In this document: positions 1 through 6,329 of the stretch, piece by piece
How positions within the stretch are numbered: position 1 is the stretch's first letter
Layout of the letters: each line of letters begins with the position of its first letter
NCBI GenBank assembly: GCA_900546675.1
Contig: URDQ01000085.1
Location: 1 to 6,427 of the forward strand
DNA from: an uncultured Porphyromonas sp.
GTDB lineage: Bacteria > Bacteroidota > Bacteroidia > Bacteroidales > Porphyromonadaceae
Length of the DNA stretch: 6,427 bases
Reading direction: 5' to 3'
Program-made: the position numbers and the translations under genes
Notes under the pieces: generated by a model
What the model saw: the letters and a program-made list of their open reading frames with translations, nothing else
Told to the model about the DNA's origin: nothing
The model's database searches: none

Positions 1-123
1 CCAGGGGTGGGTGCTTTTATACGCTTCGTGTTGCACTTACTACTGGAAATTGCGATCTATTTGTGCTACACTTCTAGGAAGTGGCAGCAAAGTGTAGGAA
101 GCTGTTTAGCCCCTTTAGTCTAG
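1..123 (+). CDS. possible 3' end of a convergent gene, small hydrophobic/membrane protein (partial)
   Basis: Frame 1 is open from the first base to a TAG at 121-123. It gives a 40-residue tail with a strongly hydrophobic stretch (roughly residues 4-23: GAFIRFVLHLLLEIAIYLCY) followed by a basic segment (TSRKW), which looks like one membrane helix with a positively charged flank. The stop lies one base from the clpB stop on the other strand, so the two genes would converge tail to tail. A 40-codon open frame arises by chance fairly often, and the start lies outside the window, so neither function nor reality is certain. The hydrophobic pattern and the neat placement of the stop favour a real gene only modestly. 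Confidence 0.35.
   Translation, partial: PGVGAFIRFVLHLLLEIAIYLCYTSRKWQQSVGSCLAPLV
66..97. repeat. inverted repeat with two competing stems
   Basis: CTACACTT (66-73) is perfectly complementary to AAGTGTAG (90-97). Inside it, CACTTC (69-74) pairs perfectly with GAAGTG (78-83) around a 3-base loop, so the two stems exclude each other. It lies just past the clpB stop. Neither strand shows a proper T-tract after the stem, so I do not call it a rho-independent terminator, although it could slow or end convergent transcription or protect a 3' end. Confidence 0.4.
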
Positions 124-134
124 CTTAGTCTAGG
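115..134. repeat. 10-bp tandem duplication over the clpB stop codon
   Basis: TTAGTCTAGC (115-124) is followed directly by TTAGTCTAGG (125-134), a 10-bp direct repeat with one mismatch. On the minus strand it holds the last two sense codons and TAA stop of clpB, with an extra out-of-frame copy of the stop. On the plus strand it holds the TAG that ends the possible convergent frame. Confidence 0.6.
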
Positions 135-2719
135 AAGGTGAACTGCTTGTCAGCCCCTACGTCTAGCGTGATAGGCTTCGTGCGCTCTACGGTGCCAGCC
201 AGTAGCGCCTTCGAGAGCTCGTTGAGGACGAGACGCTGTATGACACGCTTGACGGGACGTGCGCCAAACTCGGGATCGTAGCCTCGCTCGGCTAGTAGGT
301 CGATGGCGGCATCGCTGTAGTGGAGCGTCACACCATTCTCCTGGAGTGTACGAGCCACCTTGTCGAGCTGTAGACGTACGATCTGAGCGATCTGAGCCTT
401 GGTCAGTGGCGTGAAGACGATGGTCTCGTCGATACGGTTGACAAACTCAGGACGGATCGTCTGCTTGAGTAGCGTCTTGACCTCCTCCTCGGTGCGCTCG
501 ATGACCTCTTCGCGGTTTTGCTCATCGATGTGCTCGAAGTTGTGACGGATCAGGTCGGAGCCTAGATTGCTAGTCATAATGATGATCGTGTTCTTGAAGT
601 TGACCACGTGACCCTTGTTGTCCGTCAATCGACCATCGTCCAATACTTGGAGGAGTAGGTTGAAGACATCAGGGTGTGCCTTCTCAATCTCATCAAATAG
701 CACGACCGAGTAAGGCTTACGCCTGATCGCCTCGGTGAGCTGACCGCCCTCGTCGTAACCGACGTAGCCAGGAGGCGCTCCGATGAGACGCGTGGCGCTA
801 AACTTCTCCTGATACTCGCTCATATCGATACGGGTCATCATATGCTCATCGTCAAAGAGACACTCCGCCAAAGCTCTGGCCACCTCCGTCTTACCGACAC
901 CTGTCGTGCCGAGGAAGATAAAGGAGCCGATCGGTCTATTGGGATCCTGCAAGCCTGCGCGACTGCGACGCACTGCATCGGCAATGGCGGTGATCGCCTC
1001 CTCTTGACCGACGACACGCTTGTGCAGCTCGGCCTCTAGGTTGAGTAGCTTGTCGCGCTCGCTCATCAGCATACGACTTACGGGGATACCAGTCCAGCGA
1101 GCTACGATGTCAGCGATGTCTTCGGCCGTCACCTCCTCGGTGATCAGTGCGGTGCCAGAGGCACGCTGCTCGGCAAGCTTCTGATTGATCTGGGCTATCT
1201 GATCGTCTATCTCTTTGAGCCGTCCGTAGCGAAGCTCAGCCACGCGACCGTAGTCGCCCAGTCGCTCCGCCTTGTCCGCCTCGATAGAGGTTTGCTCACG
1301 CTCTACCTTCAGTTGCTGCGCTTCATTGACCAGATCTTTCTCGCCATGCCACTGAGCTGCTAGCGCATTGCGCTCTTCCTCTAGATTGGCTATCTGCTTG
1401 GAGAGTGCTGCTAGCTTAGGCTCGTCGTGCTCACGCTTGATCGCTTCGCGCTCTATCTCTAGCTGCTTGATACGACGCTCCAGCTCGTCTAGCTCTTCGG
1501 GCATCGAGTCTATCTGTATGCGTAGTCGTGCAGCCGCCTCGTCCACGAGGTCGATCGCCTTGTCGGGGAGGAAGCGGTCTGTGATGTAGCGCGAACTAAG
1601 CTGCACGGCAGCCAGTATGGCGTCATCTTGGATACGCACCTTGTGGTGGTTCTCGTACCGCTCCTTCAGACCTCTTAGGATAGAGATACTGCTCATCTCG
1701 TCAGGCTCGTCGACCATCACCATTTGGAAGCGGCGCTCGAGCGCTTTGTCCTTCTCAAAGTACTTGCGGTACTCATCGAGGGTGGTGGCACCGATGGCTC
1801 TTAGCTCACCACGTGCGAGGGCAGGCTTGAGGATGTTTGCCGCATCCATAGCGCCTTGCGAAGCTCCCGCACCGACCAGCGTGTGGATCTCATCGATAAA
1901 AAGGATCACCTGTCCATCGGAGGCGGTCACCTCGTTGACTACAGACTTGAGACGCTCCTCAAACTCTCCCTGATACTTTGCTCCTGCTATGAGAGCACCC
2001 ATATCGAGTGAGTAGATGAGCTTGTCTTTGAGGTTCTCTGGTACGTCGCCACGTATGACACGGTGCGCTAGGCCCTCGGCGATAGCGGTCTTACCGACAC
2101 CTGGCTCACCGACGAGGATAGGATTATTCTTCGTACGGCGAGAGAGTATCTGCAGGACACGACGTATTTCCTCGTCACGACCTATGACTGGGTCTAGCTT
2201 GCCCTCACGAGCGCGCTCGCAAAGGTCTATAGCGTACTTGCCCAGGGCATTGTATTGCTGATCGCTCGTGGCAGAGTCTACCTTGCGTCCCTTGCGAAGC
2301 TCACGGATTGCGCTCTCAGCGTCAGCGTAAGTCAGACCGGCGTCGAGGAGTAACTGCCGAGCGTCACTCGACACCTTGAGTAGTGCTAGGAGCATATGCT
2401 CCACGGCTATGTATTGGTCACCCATCTCGCTAGCTATCTGCTCCGACTGGGTGAGTACTTGGTTCGTCTGGTTAGAGAGGTAAGGCTCTCCACCAGATAC
2501 GTGAGGCAGACGCTCTAGTTGCTGTGCTACCGACTGCTCTATCTGGTGCATATAAGCCCCCGCCTTGGTAGCGACATACTCGATGACGTCTCGTCCCTCA
2601 CGTAGTAGCGCATCTAGGAGGCATATAGGCTCTAGAGCCTGATGCTCCTGCTGTCGCGCTTGGGCGATCATCGTTTGGATCACCCGCTGTGATTTGATGG
2701 TGTACTTATCTATGTTCAT
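125..2719 (-). CDS. clpB: ATP-dependent protein disaggregase ClpB (Hsp100)
   Basis: Cytoplasmic AAA+ hexamer that threads aggregated proteins through its pore, working with DnaK/DnaJ/GrpE. The 864 residues match the family's usual length of about 860. In order: Clp-N domain (about 1-145); first ATPase domain with Walker A GEPGVGKT (204-211), pore loop GAKYQGEFE (Tyr249), Walker B VILFIDE (271-277) and arginine fingers 329/330; coiled-coil middle domain (about 410-518), which separates ClpB from ClpA/ClpC; second ATPase domain with Walker A GTTGVGKT (604-611), pore loop GAPPGYVGYDEGG (647-659), Walker B VVLFDE (672-677), sensor 1 TSN (716-718), Arg762 and sensor 2 GARPVKR (819-825). All catalytic residues are intact. 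I chose the ATG at 2719 because MNIDKYTIKSQ is the usual N-terminus. The frame stays open to an ATG at 2785, but that stretch contains the promoter. The start has no Shine-Dalgarno sequence, only an A-rich leader. The gene appears monocistronic, with its own promoter and no same-strand gene in the 124 bases after it. Confidence 0.98.
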   Translation of the reverse strand: MNIDKYTIKSQRVIQTMIAQARQQEHQALEPICLLDALLREGRDVIEYVATKAGAYMHQIEQSVAQQLERLPHVSGGEPYLSNQTNQVLTQSEQIASEMGDQYIAVEHMLLALLKVSSDARQLLLDAGLTYADAESAIRELRKGRKVDSATSDQQYNALGKYAIDLCERAREGKLDPVIGRDEEIRRVLQILSRRTKNNPILVGEPGVGKTAIAEGLAHRVIRGDVPENLKDKLIYSLDMGALIAGAKYQGEFEERLKSVVNEVTASDGQVILFIDEIHTLVGAGASQGAMDAANILKPALARGELRAIGATTLDEYRKYFEKDKALERRFQMVMVDEPDEMSSISILRGLKERYENHHKVRIQDDAILAAVQLSSRYITDRFLPDKAIDLVDEAAARLRIQIDSMPEELDELERRIKQLEIEREAIKREHDEPKLAALSKQIANLEEERNALAAQWHGEKDLVNEAQQLKVEREQTSIEADKAERLGDYGRVAELRYGRLKEIDDQIAQINQKLAEQRASGTALITEEVTAEDIADIVARWTGIPVSRMLMSERDKLLNLEAELHKRVVGQEEAITAIADAVRRSRAGLQDPNRPIGSFIFLGTTGVGKTEVARALAECLFDDEHMMTRIDMSEYQEKFSATRLIGAPPGYVGYDEGGQLTEAIRRKPYSVVLFDEIEKAHPDVFNLLLQVLDDGRLTDNKGHVVNFKNTIIIMTSNLGSDLIRHNFEHIDEQNREEVIERTEEEVKTLLKQTIRPEFVNRIDETIVFTPLTKAQIAQIVRLQLDKVARTLQENGVTLHYSDAAIDLLAERGYDPEFGARPVKRVIQRLVLNELSKALLAGTVERTKPITLDVGADKQFTFLD

Positions 2720-2748
2720 GTTTTTAAGGTTTGATTCTGAGAGACTCA

Positions 2749-2766
2749 AGCAACAGATGTGCCAAA
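2749..2766 (-). promoter_or_regulatory. sigma-54 (RpoN) -24/-12 promoter of clpB
   Basis: The minus strand reads TTTGGCACATCTGTTGCT. It matches the RpoN consensus (TTGGCAC, five variable bases, TTGCT) at every fixed position of both boxes; only the weakly conserved base after GGCAC differs (A instead of G). The spacing between the invariant GG (2763-2762) and GC (2751-2750) is exactly right. The predicted start of transcription is about 2738, an A, giving a leader of some 19 nt to the clpB ATG. That a sigma-54 promoter is present follows from motif and position; its use in vivo is inferred. Confidence 0.8.
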
Positions 2767-2780
2767 GGGTGGAAGCTTGT

Positions 2781-2791
2781 GACAAATTGTC
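2781..2791. promoter_or_regulatory. palindrome upstream of the clpB promoter, possible regulator site
   Basis: GACAA-A-TTGTC is a perfect 11-bp inverted repeat centred about 48 bp upstream of the predicted clpB transcription start, just beyond the -24 box. Its size and symmetry suit a dimeric DNA-binding protein. No regulator is encoded in the window, so its binder is unknown. Confidence 0.35.
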
Positions 2792-2795
2792 TTAG

Positions 2796-2830
2796 TTAGC
2801 GATTGGCTGTTGGCTGTTGGCGATTGGCTG
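2796..2830. repeat. heptanucleotide tandem repeat, five copies
   Basis: Five consecutive 7-base units: TTAGCGA, TTGGCTG, TTGGCTG, TTGGCGA, TTGGCTG. Three units are identical and the others differ at two or three positions. The block lies at about -58 to -92 from the predicted clpB transcription start, between the terminator of the upstream operon and the clpB promoter, and is outside any gene. Confidence 0.85.
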
Positions 2831-2836
2831 TGAGGA

Positions 2837-2881
2837 TAGAAAGAGAGAGGAGGGGAACTCATCTGAGCTCTCCTCCTCTCT
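2837..2881 (-). terminator. rho-independent terminator of the outer-membrane operon
   Basis: On the minus strand a 10-bp perfect stem (AGAGAGGAGG, 2881-2872, with its complement at 2853-2844) is capped, after one A/C mismatch, by a further 6-bp stem including one G-U pair and a 4-base AGAU loop. It is followed by a pyrimidine-rich run TCTTTCTAT with several Ts. It begins 58 bases past the stop of the OmpA-family gene and upstream of the clpB promoter, so it should separate the two transcription units. Confidence 0.8.
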
Positions 2882-2906
2882 ATAATTATATATAAGATTG
2901 CTTGCG

Positions 2907-2925
2907 CTACCCTTGATGGGGGTAG
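2907..2925 (-). other. small hairpin just after the OmpA-family gene
   Basis: CTACCC (2907-2912) pairs with GGGTAG (2920-2925) around a 7-base loop, 14 bases past the stop codon. It has no T-tract, so it is more likely a 3'-end mRNA structure accompanying the stronger terminator than a terminator itself. Confidence 0.35.
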
Positions 2926-2939
2926 TGTATGCAGTCTAT

Positions 2940-3920
2940 TTAGTAGATGACGTCCATATCTACGCGACGTGCATCGGTACGCTTAGCAGGTGTCGTGTCG
3001 ACGCCGTTGTCGTAGCGCTTGATAGCAGCTGCGGGTACGCCTGCCTCTTGGAGTGCCTTGATGACACTAGCAGCACGCTTAGCAGCGAGCTTGTTGTTGA
3101 AGTCTACGGGGCCATCGATACTAGCATAGCCGTATACAAGTACGAGGGCGCGTGGGTCGTTGATGACAAAGTCTGCAACGTTGCGCACTGCCTCGAGACC
3201 CTCTGCGTTGATTACGTCCGAGTTGACCTTAAAGAAAACGCTACGACTGAGCTGTACGTTGTTGCGTGAGCGGTCTTGGTGGATCACCCGACGGTTGTCG
3301 TAGTTGTAGACAGGAGCTTGCTCAGAAGCCTTCTCGAGCTCGTTGAGCTGATCGCGTAGAGCAGACAGTTGCTGAGCTATTTGGTCATCGTCACGCTGAG
3401 GCTCTTGCTGAGCAGCCTTGAGGCGAGCTAGCTCCTCTTCGAGAGCTTTGATCTTGTCGGCATCGTTTGTAGCTTGAGCGCCCTGAGCGCCCTGAGTTAC
3501 GACGAGATTACTACCAGCTGGGTAGTATAGCTGTCCTCCGACGTTGATAGGCTGTCCAGGCTGTGTATAGATTGGCGCTGACGCCTTCATAGCGTTGAGG
3601 TTGTGATACTGTAGGAGTAGGTAGAGTAGGTCTCTGTCCTTATTGCTCGTGATTGTTATGTCACGTTGCTGAGGACAAGCGTTACTCATCTCATCTTCTT
3701 CGGCTGCGGTGACTATCGCATTGATGAGCATGGCTAGCTCTTGCTTTGTCATTATTACCTCTTTCTCACGTTGACCACGCTCGCCCTTCTCAATGCGCTC
3801 TGTACGGTCGCACTTTTGGCGAGGTGCATCACGTCTATCTCGCTGTGCCTCCACAGGTGTGGAGACAGCAGCTGATAGAAGGATCACGCACAGCCCGACT
3901 ATAAATGATTTCTTAGTCAT
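2940..3920 (-). CDS. OmpA-family outer-membrane/periplasmic protein with coiled coil
   Basis: A 326-residue exported protein, probably helping to tie the outer membrane to peptidoglycan. Residues 1-25 form a signal peptide (basic start, hydrophobic core, likely cut after VEA before Gln26). Residues 26-56 are very rich in charged residues. About 57-110 is probably helical, followed by a Gly/Pro/Gln stretch (115-150). Residues 154-200 look like a coiled coil. The C-terminal 226-326 is an OmpA-like domain: VFFKVNSDVI, VYGYASIDG, NNKLAAKRAASV, then RTDARRVDM. The Arg of the peptidoglycan-binding site is kept (Arg282, in LAAKRA), but the usual Asp of the GHTD motif is Ser267 (GYAS). GYAS-type variants are familiar among Bacteroidetes OmpA relatives. 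There is no N-terminal beta-barrel of its own; the barrel protein lies 20 bases upstream and is cotranscribed. The start follows no Shine-Dalgarno sequence. The family is clear; the exact role and any gene name are not. Confidence 0.9.
   Translation of the reverse strand: MTKKSFIVGLCVILLSAAVSTPVEAQRDRRDAPRQKCDRTERIEKGERGQREKEVIMTKQELAMLINAIVTAAEEDEMSNACPQQRDITITSNKDRDLLYLLLQYHNLNAMKASAPIYTQPGQPINVGGQLYYPAGSNLVVTQGAQGAQATNDADKIKALEEELARLKAAQQEPQRDDDQIAQQLSALRDQLNELEKASEQAPVYNYDNRRVIHQDRSRNNVQLSRSVFFKVNSDVINAEGLEAVRNVADFVINDPRALVLVYGYASIDGPVDFNNKLAAKRAASVIKALQEAGVPAAAIKRYDNGVDTTPAKRTDARRVDMDVIY
3478..3495. repeat. 9-bp tandem repeat inside the OmpA-family gene
   Basis: GCGCCCTGA occurs twice in tandem. 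It encodes the repeated Gln-Gly-Ala tripeptide (QGAQGAQA, near residues 143-150) in the flexible stretch before the coiled coil. It is in frame, so a change in copy number would only lengthen or shorten the linker. Confidence 0.6.
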
Positions 3921-3940
3921 ACTGTTGTAGTGATAATTGA

Positions 3941-6184
3941 TTAGAAGTAGAAGCGATATCCGAGAGATACGCTATGATTGCGTAGTGAGTGACGTAGACC
4001 GTAGTCTAGGAATATAGCACTGTTGAGCTGTGGTAGCTTGTAAGAGGTACCAACGAGGAAGTTGACACCAAGCTTCGTATCTGTAAAGCCTCCGACACCA
4101 GCACCTAGATAAGGTACGAAGTCACCTAGCTCCTTGAAGTTGAAGTTGTAAACAACGTTGCCTGAGATACCCAGGGTAGTTTTCTTACCAAAGCCTACGA
4201 AGATCTCAGGAACGAAGTCTAGGTTCGTATTGCTGATAGGCATATAAGCGCGTGTCCCGATAGCAAAAGTACCGAAGAGGTTCTCCTCCTGAGGCTTTAC
4301 GAGGTTGGTACCTACGAGTAGACCTACAGAGTTGAAGCGGATGAGACTATTGGAGTTCTTGTCAACGGGAGTTGCATTGCTGTCCATAGTTACAGCAGAA
4401 GATGTAGCTGGAGCTTGGTAAGCAGGATGCGTAGGAGGTGTCGTTACGACAGTCGTTGCAGGCTGTGTAGCCTGATACTGCTGCATACGAGCATCGTTCT
4501 TCTCAATCTTTTTGTCAATCTCATCTAGACGATCGAGGATCTTCTCGTTTTGCTCTGTTAGCTCAGTCGTAGTTGTTGCAGTTGTAGCGCTCTGAGCCTT
4601 TACCTGCTCATTAGCGAGCATCTGCTGCTGAGCGATGTACTGAGGAGAGTTGCCGATGAGGGCATGTACTAGCTCACGCTCTAGTGGAGTGAGTGCGTCA
4701 TCGTTAGGCTGACGGTAGTAGTGGTTGTGACCTTCTGTGCAGCCCTGCTGGCAAGAGTGACCCTTCTTGCTACGGTTGCGGTCGATGATGCGCTGTGCCA
4801 TATCCTCGATCTCAGATGGAGTCATACGTACATACTCATCGTCACGGTTCTCACCATAGTAGTGGTACTCACGGTACTCGTTGATACGCTCTTGCGTAGT
4901 CTTGTCCTCCTCAGTGTCAAACTGGTAGTGACGAGCGGGCTTGCCTAGGTTAAAGCGTATACCGCACTGATAAGCCATATTCTTAGCAACGATCTCAGAG
5001 CTCTTTGTGACAGAAGCTGTCTTGACGCCAGGAGCTGGGTGCGCGATGAAATTAGCACTACCGAACAGACTGACATAGCGGAAGAGGGGTACCTCTAGAC
5101 CGATACCAGCCATACCGAAGACGACATCATGGAGGTTAGCCTTGTCTAGCTCAGTAGCCTCCTCAGAGAGCTTAGCATCGAGGTAACCAGCACCGAGGTT
5201 GACGTAAGGTGTCACGCCACGAGGTCGGTTGAGACGACCGGTGAAGTAACCACCATACATAGCGCGCTCGTTGTCAAACTTGAAGTTGGGCTTCTTGCCA
5301 GTCTTACCAGCTTGGTAGTAGAATCCACGTACACCAAAGGTGTTGTTGAAGTCTAGACCTACCTGACCACCATAGAACCAAGAGTCGCGTGTGTTCCAGT
5401 AAGAGTTCTGATTGAAGTCCATATAAAGCATAGAGGGCTCAATCGTGAAGACCATACCACGGAATCCGTTGGAGAAGAAGTCTCTGTAAGCACGGCTTAC
5501 CTCGTTTCCACCTCTGGGGTCGTAGCCACCGAGGTAGACAGAGAGACCAGCACGAGCTGAGAAGTTGTTTATCAGAGCTAGACCATGCTTGTCTACCTTC
5601 TCGCTAGCCTTTGCTAAGTTGACGTATGGGTTGAGTAGATCCGTGCGGAAGCCTAGGTAGTTACCTGATAGGTTGAGGGCGATACGAGGTGCTAGATTGA
5701 CCTTAAAGCCTAGAGCTCCAGAGAAGTATAGGTGATCAGTCTTCATCGTCTCGATCTTCTTATCAGCGATGGGGAGCTCGTACTTCATGTTTTGGATACC
5801 ACCACCTACGAGTAGGTAAGGTGCTAGGGTATAGCCATCGAGGAGGTTGAACTTAAGCTCAGCTCCGTAGCGCTCGATGTCAATCTTGCGCTCGCTCATC
5901 TGCTCTTTGAAGATTGGGTCTACATTCCACTCATTTCCATTGAGCTTGGACTTGATACCAAAAGAGCGATCATAGACACCACGTAGCTCTACGATCGGAC
6001 CGAAGCCGAAGCCTGCGCGCAGGCCCCATAGCATAGCGTTGTCGATGTTGAGAGCATCGTCAAGGAATTCATACTGAAAGCCACCACCAAGGGTGATGCT
6101 GGCATCCTTGACCTGTGCCTTGGCCCCGTTGAAGCTCAGAAGAGCTACAAGAGCCGTACATAGTAGTAGGATTTTTTTATTCAT
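3941..6184 (-). CDS. outer-membrane protein with three beta-barrel segments
   Basis: A 747-residue protein, probably embedded in the outer membrane; I recognise the fold type but not a named gene. Residues 1-23 are a signal peptide cut after AKA. Three segments rich in alternating aromatic/Gly strands follow: about 27-216, 242-413 and 614-747. Each carries the same landmark (APYLLVGGG at 121, TPYVNLGAG at 325, VPYLGAGVGG at 690) and ends in a strand of the type GLSVYLG, GIRFNLG or GYRFYF. The protein's last residue is Phe, as expected for recognition by the BAM machinery. Between segments 2 and 3 is a hydrophilic linker (about 416-613) with an acidic/Tyr-rich part, a His/Cys cluster (476-488), a short coiled coil (540-568) and a Thr/Pro-rich stretch (570-600). 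It is the first gene of a two-gene operon with the OmpA-family gene 20 bases downstream. The start at 6184 gives the signal peptide directly. Whether the segments form separate barrels or one large one cannot be told. Confidence 0.85.
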   Translation of the reverse strand: MNKKILLLCTALVALLSFNGAKAQVKDASITLGGGFQYEFLDDALNIDNAMLWGLRAGFGFGPIVELRGVYDRSFGIKSKLNGNEWNVDPIFKEQMSERKIDIERYGAELKFNLLDGYTLAPYLLVGGGIQNMKYELPIADKKIETMKTDHLYFSGALGFKVNLAPRIALNLSGNYLGFRTDLLNPYVNLAKASEKVDKHGLALINNFSARAGLSVYLGGYDPRGGNEVSRAYRDFFSNGFRGMVFTIEPSMLYMDFNQNSYWNTRDSWFYGGQVGLDFNNTFGVRGFYYQAGKTGKKPNFKFDNERAMYGGYFTGRLNRPRGVTPYVNLGAGYLDAKLSEEATELDKANLHDVVFGMAGIGLEVPLFRYVSLFGSANFIAHPAPGVKTASVTKSSEIVAKNMAYQCGIRFNLGKPARHYQFDTEEDKTTQERINEYREYHYYGENRDDEYVRMTPSEIEDMAQRIIDRNRSKKGHSCQQGCTEGHNHYYRQPNDDALTPLERELVHALIGNSPQYIAQQQMLANEQVKAQSATTATTTTELTEQNEKILDRLDEIDKKIEKNDARMQQYQATQPATTVVTTPPTHPAYQAPATSSAVTMDSNATPVDKNSNSLIRFNSVGLLVGTNLVKPQEENLFGTFAIGTRAYMPISNTNLDFVPEIFVGFGKKTTLGISGNVVYNFNFKELGDFVPYLGAGVGGFTDTKLGVNFLVGTSYKLPQLNSAIFLDYGLRHSLRNHSVSLGYRFYF

Positions 6185-6329
6185 AGTTGAACTATTAAAG
6201 TGGTTGATAATGCTAAATGATTAGAGTACAGATGGAGGATAGCATCACTGCTCTCTTTTCTTGTCGGGTACTCCATATGAAATACCTTCTAGAGAAGAGC
6301 TGAGCGTACTATCTCACCATATTTGCTGT

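Noticed and set aside
842..2261. Several open frames of 65-118 codons on the plus strand opposite clpB
   Set aside because: They lie wholly within the fully conserved ClpB coding sequence, give low-complexity Ser/Arg-rich products typical of antisense frames, and show no recognisable domain.
2763..2786. A conventional Bacteroidetes promoter for clpB using the two TTTG sequences upstream of the start
   Set aside because: The downstream TTTG is preceded by ACCC rather than TAnn, and the distance between the elements is far too short.
2881..2890. TATAATTATA, a perfect 10-bp palindrome resembling a -10 box
   Set aside because: Bacteroidota do not use the TATAAT-type promoter, no -35 partner is present, and it lies before the operon terminator on the minus strand.
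2898..3269. A 123-codon plus-strand frame opposite the end of the OmpA-family gene
   Set aside because: It is antisense to the conserved OmpA-like domain; its composition follows from the real frame and it matches nothing I know.
4721..4948. A 75-codon plus-strand frame with a hydrophobic, Val/Leu-rich product
   Set aside because: It is the antisense image of the hydrophilic linker of the outer-membrane protein; hydrophobic antisense products are expected opposite hydrophilic coding sequence.
6184..6194. Palindrome TAGTT-G-AACTA beside the start codon of the outer-membrane gene
   Set aside because: It is short, AT-rich and just abuts the start codon; there is no other support for an operator or translational switch.
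6286..6297. CTTCT-AG-AGAAG inverted repeat in the leader of the outer-membrane operon
   Set aside because: Five-base arms around two bases cannot form a good RNA hairpin, and such short dyads are common.
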